Translations under genes and position numbers: made by a program
In this document: in pieces, positions 33,261-44,400 of the stretch
Layout: each line of letters starts with the position of its first letter
Position numbering within the stretch: the first letter of the stretch is position 1
Notes under the pieces: generated by a model
Told to the model about the DNA's origin: nothing
The model's input: only the letters and a program-made list of their open reading frames with translations
Databases searched by the model: none
Assembly: GCF_040802235.1 (NCBI RefSeq)
Contig: NC_133172.1
Span: forward strand, 60,333,613 to 60,397,612
Length of the DNA: 64,000 nt
Source: Manis javanica
Lineage: Eukaryota; Chordata; Mammalia; Pholidota; Manidae
Reading direction: 5' to 3'

Positions 33261-35423
33261 TCCCCACAGGACGCCCCCGACGCCATCCTCCTCGGTCCCT
33301 GCCGGGACACCCCCACACCCAGCCTGAGCAGGAGACCCCCGTTCTGTCCCCCGCCGCCTCCCCGGGCGGCCCGCAGCAGAGCCGGCCCCCAGCCCCTCTG
33401 CGTCCCAGGACGCTCGCCCCCAGTCCCTCCCGGTCCCAGCTGATGTCCATCCCGGTGCAGTTTTGTCCCTAGACCAGAAAGATTTCCCCCCTCCGCCCAC
33501 TCCCCTCTCCACTTCTCGGGATCCCCCACCTTCTCGGAGCCAGGACCCTGCAGCGCCTACCCCCAGGACTGCCCCCCTACTTTTGTCCTGGCCAAACCCT
33601 CATCTTTCCCTAGCCCTGCACCTCGCCCCCTCCCTTACCCTTCCGGGACAGGAGCCCTCGCTGCCTCCAGCCCCCCTCCTCTCCGCCCCAGAGCCTCTGA
33701 ACTCCCAGCCACCTTTCTCCTCCTGGCTACAGACCCTGAGCCCTTGTATTCTCCTCCCCGAAGACCCTTTTGCCCCACCCACCATATCTTTGAAAGTGTA
33801 GCCCTCTCCGCACCTCTGTTCCCTCTTCTCAGTAGATCTGGAACTACCCCCATCCGCCCTGAGCCGGGACCCCTATGGGCCCCCCAACCACTCCCACCCC
33901 ATTCTGAGCCCCGTCTGTCCTCCATTCCCTTCCCCACTGGGACCCAAACCACCAGCTCTGGGAGGTCCACCCCCGGGGATGGGAGGGAGATTGCATGCAT
34001 GGAGGGCTGGGGTCGGGGGTTCCCCTGCCGAATTCTGGGAGTCGGCTGAGGGGCTTCCTCCCAGGGTTCCCCCAATGACAGCTCAGGGTGGGATGTGCAT
34101 GTCCCAGAAGGGTCCTATGTGGTGGTGGTGGGGAATGGAGGTGCCCCACATATGCATCCCGGGTTTCTGGGAGGGAGGGGTGTGTGTGGTGTGTGCACAC
34201 GGGTGTGTGCCTGCTGCACTCTCTGTGTGGGAAGCGTGGGTTTCCTGCCCCCTTCCTCTCCTCTCTCTGGGAACCCATAGGTGGCTCTGGGCGGAGGGGG
34301 CTGGGCTGTGAAGGGGATGCCGTGCTATGCTGTGCATGCTGTGGCCTTAGTGCACGCACAGACGCACCTGCACAGCTGGACTCTGTATCAGGACCCCAGC
34401 AGGTTTCCTGGGCTGTGGGATCCATAGACCTAAGCCCACCCCCGCATGGAAGCCCCAGGCGGACCCCCTGATTCTCCCTAACAGTACAGGAGGGGCTCTG
34501 GAGCCCCCCTCGTGTGGCTCAGAGCCTCCACTTCCTGATGTGGGAAATGGGGTGATGAACAAGAGTTGGGGGCTCGTGTAGACTCCCCTAGACTCCAGGA
34601 GCCCCAGCATGGTCTTGTCGTTACTTGTTTAACACTCATGCCCAATGCAAGCCCCTGAGGGTGGGACCCCAGCCTCCAGAAACGGGGCAGTCAGGAGCGT
34701 GGATGTGGGGCACCCAGGCCCAAGCTTCATGGCCTGAGGTGTTCTGATAACTGCTCCCCTTTCTGCCCAGCCTCAGGGGCTCCTACCCCATACCCTGGAC
34801 TCAGGGTTCAGCTAAGGGAGGGGGTGATGTCTTGAGAAGCCCTTTCTCAGCTGCCGTGCATTTGCAGTGGCCCAGGTGCCCGGGAACAGATGCCTGCCCC
34901 ATTGCTTGGAGGGGTGAGGTGGGAGGAGCATCTGTCCCTGGCACAGGGCCAAAGGGGTGATGGTCAGAGCAGGTGAAGCCTCCCCTCCTTCTTCCAGCAG
35001 CATGGCTTACCTGGTCCCCAAAATGCCAGGAGTTACCTGGTCTCAGCTCAGCCTGGGGGATAGGGTGGGCGGCCTCTCCCTGCATCCCCTCCTCCACCCC
35101 CACCAGTGCAGCCAGAGCCTTGCCTCTGCCGCTGGTTTTCTGAGCTCCTGGCGGCCTGCTTCCCCACCCAGAAGATATAGCCCTCCCTGAGTGGGCCCGC
35201 TCACCAGGCCCCAAGGGGCCCGCAGCAGACACCTCCATCAGACTTAACCCAGTCTCCCTGGAGAAAACCGGGGCTCCCGAGGAGTGCAGGGGCAGGTGCG
35301 GTGGTGTACGGAGTGTGGCTGTGTCCACTGGACACAGACTCTGAGTGTGCCGCTGGCATATGACAGTGGATAAGGCCCCGTGGACCGGTGGCTCTGGAAG
35401 GACATGCACGAGCACGTGGATGG

Positions 35424-35467
<44 letters not shown>

Positions 35468-38400
35468 CTGTCACGTGGCCATGGGCAGGCTGGCGGCACA
35501 GAGGGATGGTAGGCGGCTGCTTCCTCGTGGGTGGCTGGGACGGCCTCTGCCTGAAACACCCCTCCCCTGCCCCTGGGTCTCCACCGGGGTCTCCTTCCTG
35601 GGAAGGGAGAGGGGGCTCAGGCCCCCAGGCCCACCTGGGGAGGCCCGGGACCTCAGTATGCTCAGAAGCTGCGCAAGGGCCCAGGCTGACTCTACATCTC
35701 TTCTCTGCAGATTTTCCGCCGTGCGGACAAAAATGGTGAGTTTCCCTCCCAGGCTGTCCCCTGAATGAGGACCTGGTCCTTTCTCTCCTGATGCTTCTAG
35801 GAAAGAGGTCAGGGTTAGGGATGTGGACAACTTTGAACCTAAGGGTTAAAGTGTAGGACTCTGAAGTCAGAAGGCCAGATCTTGGCCCTGCTCTGTGCCT
35901 CAGTTTCCCCATGTGTAGTGGGACTCCCACGGTTCCTACATAGTGGGGATGCCATGAGGGTTCCATGACTTGATGCCTGTGACGTGGAGAAGCTGGTGCA
36001 TGCTAAGGTTTTTAGCCCCTGTGCAGCCAGGATGATTCAGAGCAGCCCAGGTGGGGCCCCAGAGACCATGCGTAAGGGAGCCCCCAGCCTTACTGTAGGC
36101 CCTTCACAGCCCTGGCACACTGCTCCTCCCAGCGACCAGATGCAGTCAGGGCTGGTGCCCTGTTCTATCAACTCAGCAGTGGCCCAGAGAGGTTCAGTGA
36201 CTTGCCCAATATCACCCAGCTGCATAAAGGGAGTCAAGGCTGTGCTGCAGACCCCCAGCACTTTACCCCACCAGCAGCACATGTTCTTGCCAACAAATTC
36301 ATGACACTGCACGTCTGACTCACAGAGGGCCCAGGCTGCATGGGGAAGGGCAGGGGCTGGAGGGGGGCAAAGTTTCCCCAGGCCCACCTGAGCCTCACAG
36401 GGGCAACAGGCTGTTAATCTCACGCATGTATCAATCTCTTAATCATTATTCTTGGGCCTGAAGCAACTCTCCGTGGACTTTAAGGAAGGTTCAGTCCCTC
36501 TCCAGGCCTGTTTCCCCTGTGAAGGGGGGCGGTGGCCTGTCTGCTTGCTTCCCTGGGCTGTTGGGGCAACGCGGGGAGATGTGGGTGGCGGACTTTTTAA
36601 GAGAGTCGAGCAGTGCTCAGTGTTTATTTGCTCCTTCATTGAGAAAAATGATGAGTATCGAGGTCCTGCTGGGGAAGGAGTGGGCCACAGACAACCCGGA
36701 TGGCCCCTGCCCTGGTCCCCCAGAGCATCTGGCCCCACGGGGCCTCTGCTGCACAGGTTGGCATTCACAATGGCAGTGCCGATCTGGGTGCTCAGCACCC
36801 CTGCCCCCCGCTGGGAGTTACTGTCCCTCCTGTGTTGAGGGGTAGGACATGAGTCTTTGGGGGACAGGAAGAGTACAGAGGCCTGGGCTGAAAGTCAGTG
36901 TCCAGGGGTCCCCATCTCTTGACCCATTTCCTGGGTGTGACAGTGGCCCCTCCTGGGCCTCTTGGGATGAAGGGTTGGCAGCAAGCCCACGTGGAGCCAG
37001 GAGGAGGGAGAGGGACGTGGGGCACTGGTCGTGGCATCGTGGCCTGAACTGCCTTAAGGACCAGAGAGGACCGGGGGCTGTGCTCCCTGACCCTGGCCCC
37101 TCTAGCATCTTCAGCATGTGGCTGCCTGGGAATATGTGGTCATCACCCTGTGCTGGCCAGGTTCCCCAGCTGATTGTGAGGTTGGCAATTGGGTCTGTCC
37201 CCAGCACACAGTAGGTCCTCAGTAAACACCTGCAGGTTTACAGGCAGTGGATTTATTCCTTGATGAGAGTCTGCGTCCCCGGGCTGCACGCGTGCTCCAG
37301 GGAGCGTGGGTGTGAATGGCCGTGCCTCCTGACTGTTGCCGTCCATCCCAAGTATGCGTGTGCACGTGCATGTGTGGGTGGGTGGTGGCGCCCTGGCCTC
37401 CTTCAGTGCAGATGGGGTTTCATCCTCAGGGCTTGTTCCCATCAGAGGCCATCCCACCCCCTGAGCCTGGCTGTGGGGACCCTGGCCTTCACTGGCCCCC
37501 ATGGGGCCAGGCCACACCTCCTGCAGGCCTCCCATCTTCCAGCCACCCAGAGCCCCATGGGGGTTGTCACCAGGGCTGTGTGGGCAGGTGATGCCGGTTC
37601 TGGGGAGCTTCCCAGGCCTGTGGGCAGGCAGGATCCCTCCTCCGTCACAGGGACTGCCTGGGTTCAAGCCTGGCTCAGCCGCTTAGACCAGCTGTGTGAC
37701 CACAGGTCAGTCACCACACTCTTAGGGCCTCTGTTTCCCCATCTGTGAGTGGAGATAACCATGCTGGTCCCCACCTCAGAGGGCTGTCATGAGGCAGAAA
37801 GTGGAGCTCCAGGCTTGGCCCGCTGTGAGGAACCAGAAAGCCCCAGGCAATGCCAGCTGGAGCCCTGAACGCCTTGAACAGGGGCTGTTGGGCAGTAGGT
37901 GTGTGAATCCCACCCCGCTGTGCTTTACCATCTGGCGGAGGCTGCTGGCGACCACTGAGCATCTGTTAGGCTCCAAGACCAGCAGAGCTCCTTTGGGTCT
38001 ATCTTTGCGCCTACTGGGGTAAAAAGCATCAGCTGCCTGGGACGATGACGAAAGCAAGGCTCGGAGCGGCCAACACCGCTGCAGGCCCTCTGCCGGGGCG
38101 TGGTGTAGGCCAGTCCTGGCCCAGCCTAGCAGAGTTTGAACACATTGTGTGGGCAGGGGTGGCGTGAGCAGGTACGGACGGATGAGTGCGGGCGTGAACC
38201 CAAGCAGAGACAGCTGCACTCCCCACGTGCACACCGCTGTTCAGCGCAGGCCGATGCTGACCCTGCCCCAGGTGTCTGCACAGCGAGATGCCTGGGCCTG
38301 GGAGATGGGAGCGTGGGCGCGTGGGATAAGTCTTCGGGGTGATGGAGCACGGGCTCAGCGCCGGCCTGTCCTGCTGGCTCCCAGGACAGACTTCTCCGTG

Positions 38401-41400
38401 GAGGAGGAGGGCAGGCATGGCTTGCGAGGGGAGCTGAGAGTGAGGGGCTGCCTGGCAGCCTGGGCTGTGCGCCTGGAAGGGTGACCCTGGCAGCCACGGG
38501 AGGGATGAGCTCCAGCCTGCGTTGCTCTGCAGGGATGCAGACACTAGCCAATTCCTGGCATTTAAAAGGTCACTGCGACAGAGGCCAAGCTCACGCTAAT
38601 TAGAGAAAACACCTGCAAACAGCCTGTTTGGGTGGGGGGGGTCCTTGCCGGAAGTAGAGGTGCCAGGCCCACTCGTCTAATTGGAGTGTTGCTTCCCTCA
38701 TTAAGATGATTCAGGCTCATTAGGGCTGTGGCGGGACAGGCAAGGTAAATGTCAGCCGAGAAGGCTTTGTGCGCAGGAGGCCAGCAGGCCTCTTCCTGCC
38801 TGTTCTCCTGAGAGCGGACTGGACAGAGGTGCCTGGGCAGGCAGGAGATGGAGGCAGGGAGGCAGCCTGCCCCCACTCCGCGCCCTGTGCCCGTGGCAGG
38901 CATGGCTAATCGACCACAGAATGCTGCCCCTGAGTTCAGACTGAGCCTCGGCATTTCCCTGTAGCCCTGTGCCTGGGGGTCTCTCCACAAGACCCTGCCC
39001 CTGACTGGGTTGAGAGTATGGGCTCAGGAGCCCGAGGGCCTGGCTTTGAGCTCCAGCTGTGGGACCTGGGAAAGTCTGTTAACCGCCCTGAGCCCTGGTT
39101 TACTGTCTCTAAAATGGGGGTGTTTGTGAGGCCTGAATGCGTGAACGTGGGAAAGAGCCTCATGTGTCAGCCGCGATCCTGCACAGCTGCCCCGGTTTTA
39201 TCACCGTCCTGCCACAGGAAGCCCGGAACCCTCGGGGATCACAGAAAACGAAGAGCCGCCACTTAGAGCTCACGCGGTTCACGGCGGGACCCTGTGCCTT
39301 CGCGGTCGGTTCAGGGTCTCGTGTGCGCACATGGGTGGGAAGTCCTTTGTTTTTACTTTTGGAAGGGCTTGTGTTTTTGAAAGTGAGGGGTTTGTTCTCC
39401 CTCTGGGATGTAGGAAGCACACTCGCACCTGTCCCCAGACCCTCCACTGCCCCTTCACACACCTGTTCACATTCTCTCTCTTCCCACCCCTGACCCTGAC
39501 ACTTTATTATGGCACCAGAGGGAAGACAGGTGGAGGGGGCCGTGGCACAGGGGGAGGACCTCCCTCTCCTGAGCGTGTCCCTGCAGAGCTGCTGGGGGCA
39601 GAGATAGACACTCCAGAGCCTTCATGTAAGAATGACTTCTGCTCTGAGCCCAAGTAGGTCTGCCCTGTGGGGTTGGGCGGGTTGGGCCCTGCACAAGAGA
39701 ATTGAGGGCCTCAGATCCATCCTGCACTCCACTCCCACCCCATGTATCCTGACACTGGACTACAACCCCATCCCCCATCCCAACCAGGAAGGGGCATCTC
39801 CTGATCTACACAAAGATGCCCTGTGGCTCATGGGGGCTCTGATTGGCTGGAAGGAATGGAAGGGGATGTGCTGGAGGGGCCCAGAGCTGTAAAGGCTCTC
39901 CCTTCCCCCTGACCTCCACTGCCTCCCACAGACCCAGCTCCTTTAAGGAGGAGGGGGGCAGGGTGGGAGGGCAGCTCAGCTTTCAGGAGTTTGCTAAGGA
40001 GATGTGCCCAGGTGGGAGGAGCTGAGGGTGCAAGCCTGGGGCCTGCTCCCTGGGGCCCCTGGTGCTCTGCTGGGAGCCTCCCCCCTCTCAGAGGAGGGTC
40101 CAGGGCAGGGGCAGGTGGCCTGCATCACCTACAGGGGCTCCTCCCATCCCAGAACCACAGCCCCCAGCCCAGAGGAGGGCCCAGGGCAGGGGCAGGTGGC
40201 CTGCATCACCTACAGGGGCTCCTCCCATCCCAGAACCACAGCCCCTCAGCCCAGAGGAGGGCCAGGCAGTGCCGGGCCCAGGCCAGGTCTGGCACCTCCT
40301 TCCCTTGGTGTTTAAGTCTTCATGCTGCCTCCGTGGCATGGTGAGAACTCTGTGCCAGCTGGTGGCAGCTGTTGCGCGTCAGACCAAGGAGTTTGCCGTG
40401 TGGGTGGAGCAGAGTGGAGAGAGGTCATTTCGCCTCCCCAGAGTCAGGGCCTGGGTGCTGGGGCCCGGGAGGATCTAAGCGTGTGGAGATTATCTGGGCA
40501 TCTGGAGGCGAGAGAGGGTGGTCATCAGACTGCCCCGCTTCGGCCCCGCATCTCACAGGTGTGGCCACCTGAGCTGGGGGGGCCGGTGGATCAGGTGAGG
40601 GCGGCTTGTTGTGCCCATTGGCCTGGGGGACTGTCTGCAAATGGGAGGTGGCCTGTAGGTTTGGGATTAGCTGGACTGGTCAGTGGTTCTCTGGGAGTGG
40701 AGTTTGGGAATTTCCTGGGCGGGCTGGAAGTACGTCTGGAGCTCTCCACTCATCTGGGGAGTGCCTGGATTGGGGGTGTCCCGCCTGTTGGACACCAGCT
40801 GCTCTTTCCCTTCCCTCCCTGCCTTGCAGATGATGGGAAGCTGTCCCTGGAGGAGTTCCAGCTCTTCTTTGCAGACGGTGTCCTCGACGAGAAAGAACTG
40901 GAGGATCTCTTTCACACGATTGACTCGGACAACACCAAGTGAGCCCGGCCCCGGGTGGGGCGGCCGGGGTCTGCGCCGGAGGCAGCCTGTCCCCACCCAG
41001 CAGCCAGTCCCCATTTCTGGCCCCCTGGAGCAGCAGGCGGCCTGAAAATTCCCAGTCACGCAAATCCCAAAGTCAGCTCTCTTTGGCCCCGCTGGCTGGG
41101 TGATCGGGACGCGGGCAGGTTGCTCTGTCCTGAGCCACGTGGCTGAGCAGGGACAGACCCTGGACCTCACAGATGTACGAGGATGAGGGGAAGGGGAGTT
41201 GGTGATGGGTCGCCTTCCACTAGCGCAGCCCAGTTCGGACCCCTTGTGCTTATTCCCAGTCCCGAAATGACCCTGTGCCCTTGACCCTCACTGGATCCCA
41301 TCAGAAGCCAAACTGACCAAATACTAAGCCCAACTCTGACCTCAGTACTGCTCCTGTCTCGGTGCCTAACAAGCCTTTTCTCCAACCCAACCGTGACCTA

Positions 41401-44400
41401 CCCTGCACCCCAGAAATCAACCAAAACTCTGGCCCCAGCCCATCTGTAAGTCCAGTGCAAAGTGTGCGCTCTGCTCACTGAGCCCCAGCCCCCCCCACCT
41501 CGCCGTTTCCTCCCTCACCCCGAGCGGGAGGAGGCCAGGCCCCCTCACCCCCACCGCGGTCACCCTCCTCAGGCCCACTCAGCCGATGAGGCCCGGAGCT
41601 CACAGGGACTGCTCGGGGCCCCCAAGACAGGCTAGAGGCGGCCTGGACGAGGCGCTATGGCCAGGCGCATCCCAAGGATCTGAAGGCATGGCGGAGGCCT
41701 GGACCAGGGGGAGCACGGGGGGACCGCAGCGGCCTGGGGACCAGAGGGGGGTGGGTGGAGTGGTGTCCTTGTTGGGGGCGGCCACTTGAAAGAAACAGCT
41801 TCCTGCTGCAGACTCCGGCCAAGGGCTTTGTTTCTGGAGCCAGAGGGCAGTTTCTGAGCGGTCCCTGCAGCCCCCTGGGGAGATCTGAAAGGGCAAGGCA
41901 GGCGCCTAGGGGTGCCGTCCTTCCCGCGGGGCCTTTCTTGGGACAGCACTGGGGGCGGCGGTCCTGGCTGGAGAGTCTGACCTCAGTGCGCGGGCCGGAA
42001 CTCGCCAGCACAGGGGCCCAACCCCGAAGGTCTCTGGGGCTCCTCCCTCCGCGCCCCAGGGTGAGCTGTAAGCTTCCGCTCCTTGGGATGCTCGGAGGCT
42101 TTCTGGCCATGGTTCACATGGATCAGAAAGACTGATGACACGCTAGTTTAAGCACAATTAAACAGGCGACCTCTCGGCAGGGCTTTTAACATGCAGAGAG
42201 AAATGGGGGAACCCCCATGCACAGCTTCTGAACCCAGGGCCTTTTCCCAGAAGCGTCCTGAACGTCCAGGCCCACCTCCTCCTCTCCCAGCGAGGGCATG
42301 GGGCCAGCTCCGGCAAGGGGGTCAGAGCCTGCACCGACGCCCGCTGCCTCCGTGAAGCCCCAGCCCCTCTGCCGCCTCTGGCCTGAGGCTGCCACGTGCC
42401 CCTCCAGCGTGGGGGCCTCCTCATGCTCAATCCGAGGAAGGACAGGACTTCTCCCCTGGAGGGATGGGGATGCGGGACCCCTGGCGAGAACAAGAAGGGC
42501 TGCCTAGGACCCAGCAGGCGCGGACGCCTGGGGGGCTGCGTGTCAACGGACAGCTTTGTTGATGACCCATCGCAGTCTCTCTGGCCCTTCCTGCCCCTTG
42601 TCCGTGGTCCCTTATGCTCATGATGTAGTCAGCAGACTTTGGGAGAGGGGGTGGGACAGACATATGGACATGGGTCCCTGCTGGGGTCTTTTGAGGGCCA
42701 TCATTCACCTGCTGCCGCCTCATCCATGAAGTGGACGTAGGACAGAGAAGGCATGGCAGGCATTTCACCAGCCGAGCGGGGCTGAGCCTGCTGCAGAAGG
42801 AGGGTGGGGGGCAGAGGGGACAGGCCAGGCCTGCCTCAGTTTCCCTATTATCTCTCTGCAGCCACGTGGACACCAAGGAGCTGTGTGGTAAGTGCCCAGC
42901 TGTGCAGGAACCAAGGTGGGGTGTGGGGGGCATGGAACTGGGAGAGGTGGGATTCGTAGGAGGGGCACAGTCCTCCCGTGACCCCTGACCTTGTCTTCCC
43001 TTCCCCAGATTACTTTGTGGACCACATGGGGGACTATGAGGACGTCTTGGCCTCACTGGAGACCTTGAATCACTCTGTCCTGAAGGCCATGGGCTACACC
43101 AAGAAGGTCAGCAGGCATGGGGGGCCCTGGGGGGCCAGCGCCTGAGTGCTGATTTGGTTCCAGATTGTTTCCAGGGCACCCTCACCCAAGGGTGCCCAGG
43201 TTTGTGATAACAAGGGTTGGGTGGCACTGGCTCTGGGGTGGGCTTTGGGCTCCAAGAAGGAGCTGAGATAAACTGTGGAGTGAGTGGGTGGCCTGGTGAA
43301 TGGCCCTGTCCAGCCAGTGTCTGGTTTGGAGCATGAGACCCTCTCGCTGAATCGGGTGTGGTCCTGGGATGAGTTCTAGAAAAGGAGCAGCAGCCACTGC
43401 AAGCTCTCCAGGGTCGTTGGACGGGCATCGTACCTGGCAGCACCCGTCTACAGTGGAGTCCGGGGATGGGATGAGAGGCTGGCGTGAGTTCGTGCAGCTG
43501 AACTTGGCAGAGCAATCTGATGGGCTCTCGTATGAGAATGCCACGTCCAAGCCAGGAGGCATGAGCCAGGCCGCAGGAGCCTGAGCGCAGAGACCCTGCC
43601 ATGCCCTAGAGAGCAGGCCCGTCAGCACCTTTGCTATAAGGCAGGGAGAGGGGGCCAGGCGCGCCTGGAGGGGCAGGCGGACTGTGTTCCGTCTCTGCAT
43701 GCACAGAGCAGAGGCACCGTCAATTTCCCGAGGACCTCAGTGTGGTCCTCACAGCCACCCTCTGGGGAGCTGCTACCATTCCTCCCACTTCACAGCCATG
43801 GAAACAGGCACAGAAGGGTGACCCCCCACTGCATGGTGGCCAGGGGTGACTGGAGGGTCTGCCAGGCGTGAGGGCAGCTGCTTGGACACACTGACCCAGG
43901 CACGCAGGGAGGAGCTGGGAGCGGGCCATGCAGGGAGGGACTCACAGATGCCCAGGGCTTGCAGCCTACCCATGACCTTGGGCTGTGAGAACTCAGAAAA
44001 GGCCAGCTCCATCTGCTGGCTGGGGTCAGGAGCTTAGCTGACCAAGTCAGCCAGACCTGGTGGAAGGACTCCAAGCCAGTCACTTCACTTTCTGCACCTC
44101 AGTGTCTCCATCTGTGGAATGGGAGCATTCACCCTATAGAGTCCTTACGAGGACTGAGTGGAGTAAGTCTCTAGGCTGCTTAGCATAGGGCCTGGCACAG
44201 AGCAAAGGCAACTCGTAGTCTTTATCAGTAGGCCCCTGTTGTGTGCCCAAAGATCCATCCTGTGTGTCTATTTCCAATGCTGCTCGGTTCCTGCTCTGCC
44301 GTGTGTCAGAGAACGCCTTTCTTCCCCTACGTGCACAAATAGCCGGCCTAGTCCGGAGTCTCCGGCGATCTGCACTCCCCTCTGTCCTGCGGCCACGCTG

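Larger units (their letters stand above)
35736..40829 (+). other. NECAB2: NECAB2 intron 2
   Basis: 5.1 kb. Contains MIR copies (35845-36005 +, 36140-36290 -, 37660-37820 +, 39015-39150 +) and an L2 3' fragment (37180-37260 +). It also holds a homeodomain-motif cluster (38590-38725), a possible alternative exon (39932-40011) and an 81-bp tandem repeat (40089-40262). Confidence 0.85.

Noticed and set aside
32405-33472. Open frame of about 355 codons containing NECAB2 exon 1 with an upstream extension
   Set aside because: Only the part from the ATG at 33014 to the donor at 33229 matches NECAB2. The upstream part is promoter CpG island and the downstream part is intron.
32375-33529. Antisense open frame of about 384 codons across the CpG island
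   Set aside because: CpG islands lack stop codons by composition. The sense strand holds the clear NECAB2 exon 1, and the antisense product is an Arg/Gly/Pro-rich string without a domain.
40089-40262. Direct repeats resembling a small CRISPR-like array
   Set aside because: The copies are contiguous with no spacers, and this is a mammalian intron.
36785-43450. RE1/NRSE (REST) sites controlling neuronal NECAB2
   Set aside because: Several CAGCACC half-sites occur (for example near 36791 and 43436), but none is followed by a GGACAG half at the proper spacing.
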